NCBI GenBank assembly: GCA_964017125.1
Contig: OZ024902.1
Location: 33,738,654 to 33,802,653 of the forward strand
Direction: 5' to 3'
DNA length: 64,000 nt
Source of the DNA: Flabesymbios commensalis
Lineage: Eukaryota > Annelida > Polychaeta > Terebellida > Flabelligeridae
Positions 58,009-64,000 of this stretch are shown piece after piece; within the stretch, counting starts at the first letter, position 1, and every line of letters starts with the position of its first letter. The notes below the pieces were generated by a model that worked only from the letters and a program-made list of their open reading frames with translations, made no database searches and had not been told where the DNA came from. The position numbers were made by a program, and so were the translations under genes.

Positions 58009-61000
58009 ATGCATGCCCTTGTTGGATTATTATGTGTTTTGCTGCCATTCCAGGCATGTGAGTATAAATCATTATTTTTATTAAAAATTATAATAGATCA
58101 ATGTAGATCAATCCGAAATCCAGAAATTGCTATGAATTCGTCAATCCATGTATCTATCCACCAACGCTTATCAGTGTGTCATTCACGAGCCTATCAATCA
58201 TAATCTTACAAAATTAACCGTCCAAATTAATAATCATAAATCCAGTGATGAAACGGGAGGTGTAGCTTACATTATCAATATTCTTTAACGCGTTATTTCT
58301 CACTCATACACATGCCATTAAGAAAGTCTACATATAGCTTGGACAATTTTGTTGCATGATGTAGCTACATACATATTGACGCTTCACAAACGCTAATATG
58401 AAGCACAAGTGATCAGCAGCAGGGCGTAAGAAGAACAATAACGTCACTTGAGTCCAATCAATCTACCGTGAACCACAATTTGAAAGTGGTGAAAATCCCT
58501 CACATTTCTCTAATATGGGAGCAAATATTTATAATTCCTTCTGATTGAAGATCAATTTATATCACAAAAACTGGCTTTTAATATGATAAAAAAATATAGA
58601 AAACGATCATGCTGCTTAAATCGTGTTTTAGTTTAAGACCTTTTCGTGAAGTTTCAGCCCTGCCAGGTCCATTTCAGCCCATGACTCAAATTAACACAAT
58701 GCCCTACAAACGCACGCTATTACTAAATCAACCACTAAAGCATTTAAATATTTTTGTATAAACCATGGATACCAAAGGTTTTCTTTTAATTTGAAATCAT
58801 TATAAATTTATGATTCATTTCAATACCTGTGTTAAGTGTTTACGGCTATTATAAATATTTTTTCTTTCATTGCGGGGATCCACTTGAGACGTCAGAATCT
58901 GACGTCTACAGACGTCAGATTTTGACGTCTAAAGTCGATCCCTGTGCTGTAAGGGTTAAGATATTTGGTATTATTATTATTATTATATAGGCCTACTTTT
59001 TTTACAGATGGCGATATTTACAAGGACACAACGTATCCGTACAAACCCGGCGTCCTAGAGATAGATGAAATGGTGTTCAACCCCACATTCATGCCTGTTG
59101 ACACCATTCCTATGCACACAACAGGTAATTCAAAAAGAAAAGAAAAATTATTAACACATCAGTGTTCAATGCCTTTTTTGCATTCGAGCCTTCAATTTCA
59201 GTGCCAAATTCCCGCTTAAAATAAAAATAAAAATGTACAAATGCAGGCATATATTAGTTTATTGTACTTAATATTTTAATTAACGCGCGGGTTTGTTTTG
59301 CTATCATATTCTGATAATGAGGATGCGTTTCTCAGACAATATAGAACTATGGTTCACGTCTGCTCGCCATCAAGTATGCAACAAAGGCCTAACTTTAATC
59401 TTGTTTGGACTGAATCTCAAACGGTTTGACATATTCCGATTACTCAAACATGTTTAGTGCAGGACAAAACATTTTACAAAGGATCTCTAAATTATAGTGC
59501 TGTAACATCAAAGTGAATATATTATAAGTAAATAAATTGATTAATCACGTAAACAGATTTGTATATTTCTTAATTATTTCACAGTACATTATTTTGTTTT
59601 TTTTAGTGTATTACCCTGTAAGCAGAACAGAACAGTTTCCCGTACATTACTTCGTTGGGGGATTTGATGGTATTGTTCCGGCCTCTGGTTACAGCACAGT
59701 GCTAAAGGCTGTGGCCAGTCATGGTTATATTGTGGCTGGTTCCTGGGCCCTTAGAGGAGCAGAGGGGGCAAACTTCACTCACCAAGCTCATATGGAGAAT
59801 GTGAAATGGGTAAGAACTCAACATTCACTGGTGGTAGAGATAGACATAGTGGTGAAATGTGTTACTGCATCATACCTACCTCAATAAGTGTTTTTCACCA
59901 AGAACCCAGCAAACAAACTTCGACGTTGGCCCAGCATTGTATAAATGTTACACAAATGTTTTGTTTTTCCTGGGTCAGTCTATCCGGCAAGCACGAGACG
60001 TAACCCCTTGCTCACCTATATTGATGTTGGGTCAGAGTCGCAGATGGTGGGCTATCATTAATCATACAATTGATCAACGTTTACTGGCTACTACACATAA
60101 GCATACATGTACTGATATTGTGAATATAAGTGGTGGTTTTTTTTATTAAATAATTGCTCCGTAGGTATAACACCGTGGTCCGCACCATTTTTTAAAAATT
60201 GCTGCTATTTAAACCCTAGGGCACCACTGATGTCGACTATAGTAACCAGTCTGTGTTTTTTTTATTGGCACCTGTATAACCAGATGTTAATGATAAAATA
60301 TTCTTGAATCTTGAAGCATTAATAAAATGATATTGGCACCTACATTTCACTTGAGGTTGTGATCGCGGTGGCGAGACACAACTTCAAATGACAAAACATG
60401 TGAATAACTCGGAGCTCTGGGGTTAAGTGTGCACTATGTTCACGTATAGGATAAAGCCTATTTCACAGCTAAGAATGTAGAGCTCCGAGGGCTTTAACTC
60501 ACTTAAAACACATCCGACCATAATGAAGATCCCTCATAATTAACAGCTCGGTCACGTGATTGATTATGGTACCATAGGACTACCATTATAATTGGTCTGT
60601 ACTTGTTCAACAATAACTCTCCATTCCCGGCTTATAATATAGTGGTCGGACAAAGAAAATAATGTAGTGGTGTGTTTTAATTGTGTGCAAGGCTAGTGAT
60701 AACCCATAAGATTAATGATCGTCTTATTGTTGTATAATTTAGATATATGATGAATCAGAATAACAATAGTTTATTTTTCCTATCTAACAGCTGCAGAGAC
60801 ATCTTCACGACGAGATCCCAGCCAAGCCTAACTGGCCCCTTCTCACATACAACTGTCACTCCGCGGGGTGTGATACTACCTACAGAATGACAAAGGACTC
60901 GACTGTCGTGGTAAGTACCTCAGTACTGTCTCATAAAGTCAAAAGGCACTTTTCAAGTAAGCTGCGTGACAAAGTATATACCGTAAAAAACACGAGAAAT

Positions 61001-63490
61001 GTCACCGACCCGTTGTTACTCGTGTTAACCCTTGTCCTGCTAATTGAATTTATTAAATTTTTCAGCCACTTGAAGTTGTGTCTCGCTACCGCGACCCACA
61101 ACTTCAAGTGGCTGAAAATAACCCACATTTGTGTAATTTGATTTGTAATATCTGCAAATCATAATGTTCAGACACACATTTCATTCCCAATAACAGTAAT
61201 TTGGTCGACTAATAAAACATATTAAAAACGACAATAGTCGTGATAAGGAGGATTAGGGATAATCGACGTAAAAAACACGAGACTTGAAGCCAGTGTAGTT
61301 TGTGTTGACGCCGCACACGGTCGGCAACATACTGTAGATCTGGTAATATTCGCGAGGTTTTATTTTTTGCGAGAAGGACAAATTCGCGAATTCAAGCATC
61401 TCGTGCAAATTATTATTATAATAGCGCTACTAAAGAAAAATGTAAATTCGCGAACTCTAAACTTCGTGAAAAGTCCCAAAATCAGAAATGCGCAAAAAAT
61501 TAAACACGCGAAAATTACCAGATCTACAGTATTACTTTTGTTGTGATAGTGATATTTAACGCAATTTATTTTCAAGACTTGGGTACTGAAGTAAAGAAGG
61601 TTGATGATGTATTTTTGTCCATTAAACAACATTTTAAAGAATGTACTTTTATTTGGATATCAACGCATTATTTTTCAAGTATTTTTAATGTGTTCATTAC
61701 TTGAGCCTAGGCAATAAGTTGTCCTAATTATACCATATTAAATCAGACAATATAGTATTATACAACACAAATCCAGTACTCTTGTCGTAACTAAGAAATC
61801 ATTATGAAATATGCAATGTTTATTTAATACTGTTCAACGACCTAAACCAGTATACAACGCTCATTTAAATAATTGTGTATATTCTCTAATGGAGGGCGGG
61901 GGCCTGGGGTAGTGGTTAGCACCGCTGCCTTTCACCCCAGAGTTCGGGGTTCGTTTCCCGGTCTCGGCGGTTTGAAAGAAACCAAAATGTTTCTTCCCCA
62001 TCCACTCGTAAAACTCAGTATTGTGGGGAGCCTCCGGGACCGAGAGGTAGCGTGCTCGGCCTCAGACCGCCAGGGCTCCAATTTCGAATCCTGTGTCTGG
62101 AGGGCAGTGTCATCTCACTCATTACACCATCCTCAGGAGGTTCTCCGGGCCCAATTTAGCCTATATGTGCACAAAAGTGGCCTAAAGCCCGATTCATTTC
62201 ATTTCTCTAATGGACATTTACCCTTTAACCGCCAATTTATTCAATCTAAATTCTCACCCACTTGAGTGAAAATTATTCAAATTTGACAAAATGGAAGTCA
62301 ACTTTTTTCAAATATTGCTGATTGATGTGACATTTCATCCTTAGCAAGTTTAAATGGTGGTACTCAATGTGCTAATAAAAATGAGAACCCGATTATATTA
62401 GGCACCGACGGTTTAAGGGTTAATATGACATCAAATGAGCTGATGTAAGCCAAACGAGCACATGCAAGTGTTTTTTAATTGGGCAGATGATTCGTGATAT
62501 CTTGCTTATTTACTTTCCAGGCTAACGTGATGTGGGAACCGGTGTCTACTGCTGTGTATGAAGGAGTGGACTTTATCAGCCCCAACATGATCCTGGGTGC
62601 GAAGCTGGCCACTGGTCGCTGCTCCATCGCCGGAATGGACCATCTAACACATTACGACCACTGGACATGTCCAAGAGTACTGATGGAAGCAGAGGTTGGA
62701 GTATATGTACATTCAAAGATGATGACCCAATGATGGCTTAATGCTGATACACCGTCTGTGACAGTAGTGTACCATCATCAACCCTTATTACAGCGCGACG
62801 ATCGATTTAACCCTTTAATCGCCAAATTATTCAATCTGAATTTTCACCCACTTGAAGTTGTGTCTCGCTGACGCGATCCACAACTTCAAGCGAGTGAAAA
62901 TTATTCAAATTTGACAAAATGGTAGTCAACTGTTTTCAAATATTACTGATTGATGTCACATTTTATCTTTAACATGTTTAACAGGTGGTACTTGAAGTGC
63001 TAATAAAAAATGAAAACTTGAATATATGCGGCACCGGCGGTTAAAGGGTCAAGAAGTCAGATATTGACGTCTAAAATCGATCCCGGCATTGTAAGAGTAA
63101 AACTATTTATAATGTCCGTCGACCCATAACATAGGTATTCAAATGAAGCGGAAAGAGCTAACTAGGACATTTATAATTTCAGATTAAAAAAAGGCTTTGG
63201 TCCCCATGGTTTATACAAAAATAATTCAGCGCTTTAAAAGTTAAGCCATCATTTGTCAGCATCTCGGGGTTTTTCACCCGGATACAGTTGCATTAACATA
63301 ACATGGATCGTATTGACTTGTATACGTACGCAGGAATAAATATGATATATAAGTAGTGTAATACGAAGTGATATGTGTTAACTGGTTACTTTTATTTTTA
63401 TTGTTTTGCTCATTTAATAGTTTATATCATTTGACGTGTTTTTACAGGAATTTGGACATTGTGACTTACTGGATGATGCAATGCTACAAG
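58009..63490 (+). CDS. Secreted chlorophyllase-like alpha/beta hydrolase (partial, 6 exons, 3' end outside window)
   Basis: Exons: 58009-58057, 59008-59124, 59607-59809, 60791-60910, 62521-62694 and 63448-63490. All have GT-AG borders with matching phases (1, 1, 0, 0, 0, 1) and give 235 residues. Residues 1-16 (MHALVGLLCVLLPFQA) look like a signal peptide, so the protein is probably secreted. Next come YPVHYFVGG-like strand wording (FPVHYFVGGFDGIVPASGYS) and LKAVASHGYIVAGSW, typical of chlorophyllases. The nucleophile elbow TYNCHSAGCD has Ser147. A candidate acidic residue is D180 (YEGVDFISP), and the late motif EFGHCDLLDD (H225) matches the GHxDxLDD motif of plant chlorophyllases. These enzymes cut the phytol ester of chlorophyll; invertebrate relatives are usually uncharacterised. 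Oddity: the elbow is CHSAGC, not GHSRGG. The exon 5 donor (GAG|GTTGGA) is weak. About 60-100 C-terminal residues are expected beyond 64000. Confidence 0.88.
58735..58959 (+). mobile_element. TTAA-type MITE family C, copy 3 (intron 1 of the chlorophyllase-like gene)
   Basis: Contains GGGGATCCACTTGAGACGTC, AGAATCTGACGTCT and ACGTCAGATTTTGACGTCTA, and ends CTGTAAGGG-TTAA just 48 bases before exon 2. The left end is worn. Same orientation as 34056-34296. Confidence 0.82.
59906..60070. repeat. Two adjoining palindrome relics, CCAGCAAACAC family (intron 3)
   Basis: The first (59908-59971) has ACCCAGCAAACAAACTTCGA and ATGTTACACAAATGTTTTGT TTTTCCTGGGT, with one arm shortened. The second (about 59985-60070) has GGCAAGCACGAGACG ... 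TTGATGTTGGGTCAGAGTCG CAGATGGTGGG. Confidence 0.75.
60350..60427. repeat. Family A-related hairpin fragment (intron 3)
   Basis: TTTCACTTGAGGTTGTGATC GCGGTGGCGAGACACAACTT CAAATGA is a worn version of the family A hairpin, and GGGGTTAA follows. Left end not recognised. Confidence 0.6.
61024..61260 (+). mobile_element. Family A-related hairpin element (intron 4)
   Basis: GTTAACCCTTGTCCTGC, then the hairpin CAGCCACTTGAAGTTGTG / CACAACTTCAAGTGGCTG around TCTCGCTACCGCGACC, then ATTTCATTCCCAATAACAGT. The tail resembles 13210-13400, which marks a separate subfamily. The stem is 18 bp and perfect. Confidence 0.8.
61330..61531. mobile_element. 202-bp TA-flanked MITE with TCGCGA words (intron 4)
   Basis: TACTGTAGATCTGGTAATAT TCGCGAGGTTTTA at the left and TTAAACACGCGAAAATTACC AGATCTACAGTA at the right form inverted repeats of about 35 bp. 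The interior repeats ATTCGCGAA. Flanking TA suggests a Tc1/mariner-type target. Non-coding. Confidence 0.88.
61894..62202 (+). mobile_element. Dimeric tRNA-derived SINE, copy 3 (intron 4)
   Basis: Same two tRNA-like modules and tail as copies 1 and 2. It is flanked by a perfect 12-bp duplication TTCTCTAATGGA (61882-61893 and 62203-62214). It inserted immediately upstream of a family A MITE and is in the sense orientation of the host gene. Confidence 0.95.
62217..62423 (+). mobile_element. TTAA-type MITE family A, copy 4 (intron 4)
   Basis: TACCCTTTAACCGCCAATTT ATTC to GGCACCGACGGTTTAAGGG-TTAA. It has lost one half of the hairpin (CACCCACTTGAGTGAAAATT), so the stem is collapsed to CACTTGAGTG. 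It ends 97 bases before exon 5. Confidence 0.88.
62715..62790. repeat. Partial CCAGCAAACAC-type palindrome (intron 5)
   Basis: CCCAATGATGGCTTAATGCT GATACACCGTCTGTGACAGT and GTGTACCATCATCAACCC pair imperfectly. Outer ends absent. Confidence 0.6.
62807..63052 (+). mobile_element. TTAA-type MITE family A, copy 5 (intron 5)
   Basis: TTAACCCTTTAATCGCCAAATT to CACCGGCGGTTAAAGGG-TCAA. Complete hairpin: CACTTGAAGTTGTG and CACAACTTCAAGCG around TCTCGCTGACGCGATC. It is followed without a gap by a family C copy, the same A-C pairing seen at 27.5-28.0 kb. Confidence 0.92.
63053..63244 (-). mobile_element. TTAA-type MITE family C, copy 4 (intron 5)
   Basis: GAAGTCAGATATTGACGTCT AAAATCGATCC ... ATAACATAGGTATTCAAATGAA ... 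GTCCCCATGG ... CAGCGCTTTAAAAG-TTAA. The first half of the hairpin is missing where it abuts family A. Confidence 0.82.
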
Positions 63491-63494
63491 GTAG

Positions 63495-64000
63495 GTACAT
63501 TTTACGAGTAGCTGTCCATTAAAGATAATACGCAAATGCATGTATTTCATCAACGTGTATGCCTCTCATAAAATGATACCAACGCACGTAGACGGCCACA
63601 CTAATTTCCATGATATATCCATAAACCCTTAAAGGACCAAATTAAATAATAAAAAAATTACCCACTTGAAGCTGTGTCTCTCTAACGCGACAGCGTTTGA
63701 GTGTTTCCCATGGTGAGCTGGAAGGCTTCACGGCGTTTGAGGTTGTTCCATGTCGAGCTGGAAGGCTTCACAGCGTTTCAGGGTTTTCCATGGTCTGTTG
63801 GAAGGATTTTCACCGTTTGAGTGTTTTCCGTGATGTGTTGGAAGGCTTACCAGCGTCTGAGGTTTTCAAAAGAAATACAATTTCAATCGATAAAACATGA
63901 ATTCCATGAAAAACGTTACCAAACACATAAAAATGAAATTTCTCATTTCGCCATTGAAAGGCTTTCTCTGCCAAGTAATCATATTGAAGCTTCTGTACCG
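63495..64000. other. Intron 6 of the chlorophyllase-like gene, with short direct repeats
   Basis: No further exon found. A family A-like half hairpin lies at 63660-63692 (CACTTGAAGCTGTGTCTCTC TAACGCGACAG). About four imperfect repeats of a roughly 51-bp unit follow at 63692-63870, built on GCGTTTGAG...TTCCATGG.GAGCTGGAAGGCTTCAC. Confidence 0.5.

Noticed and set aside
58009-63490. Recent horizontal transfer of a plant or algal chlorophyllase
   Set aside because: The gene has five spliceosomal introns filled with local repeat families and a signal peptide, and related genes are known in many invertebrates.

Overview
The window is AT-rich animal nuclear DNA. It has spliced genes with GT-AG introns, a tRNA-derived SINE, LINEs, and a very high density of short palindromic DNA transposons (MITEs). 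The two recognisable host genes are a glutamine-synthetase-fold protein of the lengsin-like type and a secreted chlorophyllase-like alpha/beta hydrolase. Both families are common in marine invertebrates, and chlorophyllase-like genes fit an animal that eats algae or phytoplankton. A mollusc (perhaps a gastropod) or another lophotrochozoan is my best inference; the sequence alone does not fix the phylum.

Layout. 0-0.9 kb: tetranucleotide array. 1-24 kb: no host gene found. This stretch holds a 38-bp minisatellite that appears to have grown from the junction of two MITEs (3.2-4.4 kb), a SINE (5.0-5.3 kb), a 3.5-kb element with about 1.3-kb inverted arms (7.8-11.3 kb), a LINE relic and a 21-bp minisatellite (14-15.4 kb), a broken cysteine-rich gene fragment (16.2-16.7 kb), and a 3.9-kb element with lopsided subterminal repeats (20.1-24.0 kb). 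24.4-26.5 kb: a 2-kb foldback element. 27.5-28.0 kb: two MITEs sharing a TTAA. 28.4-32.7 kb: nested inverted repeats holding a hAT-like element. 33.9-46.7 kb: the lengsin-like gene. Its two solid exons lie at 45.2-46.7 kb, and a tentative promoter and exons lie at 33.9-35.3 kb. The implied intron is filled by a TA-flanked transposon holding a LINE, by a second LINE holding a SINE, and by two further MITEs. 47.8-56.3 kb: a transposon graveyard with a second hAT copy in opposite orientation (carrying an expanded AAT array) and a dense array of palindromes. 58.0-63.5 kb: six exons of the chlorophyllase-like gene, whose 3' end runs off the window; four of its five introns hold MITEs, palindromes or a SINE.

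The two host genes show no obvious functional link. The main biology here is repeat biology. At least four unrelated short-element families share one design: an internal long hairpin with a short G/C-rich loop. In the commonest family (termini CCCAGCAAACAC) the two arms of each copy match each other far better than they match other copies, as if the hairpin itself were what is copied or maintained. No retrovirus, LTR element, Polinton, CRISPR array, rRNA or stand-alone tRNA gene was recognised.
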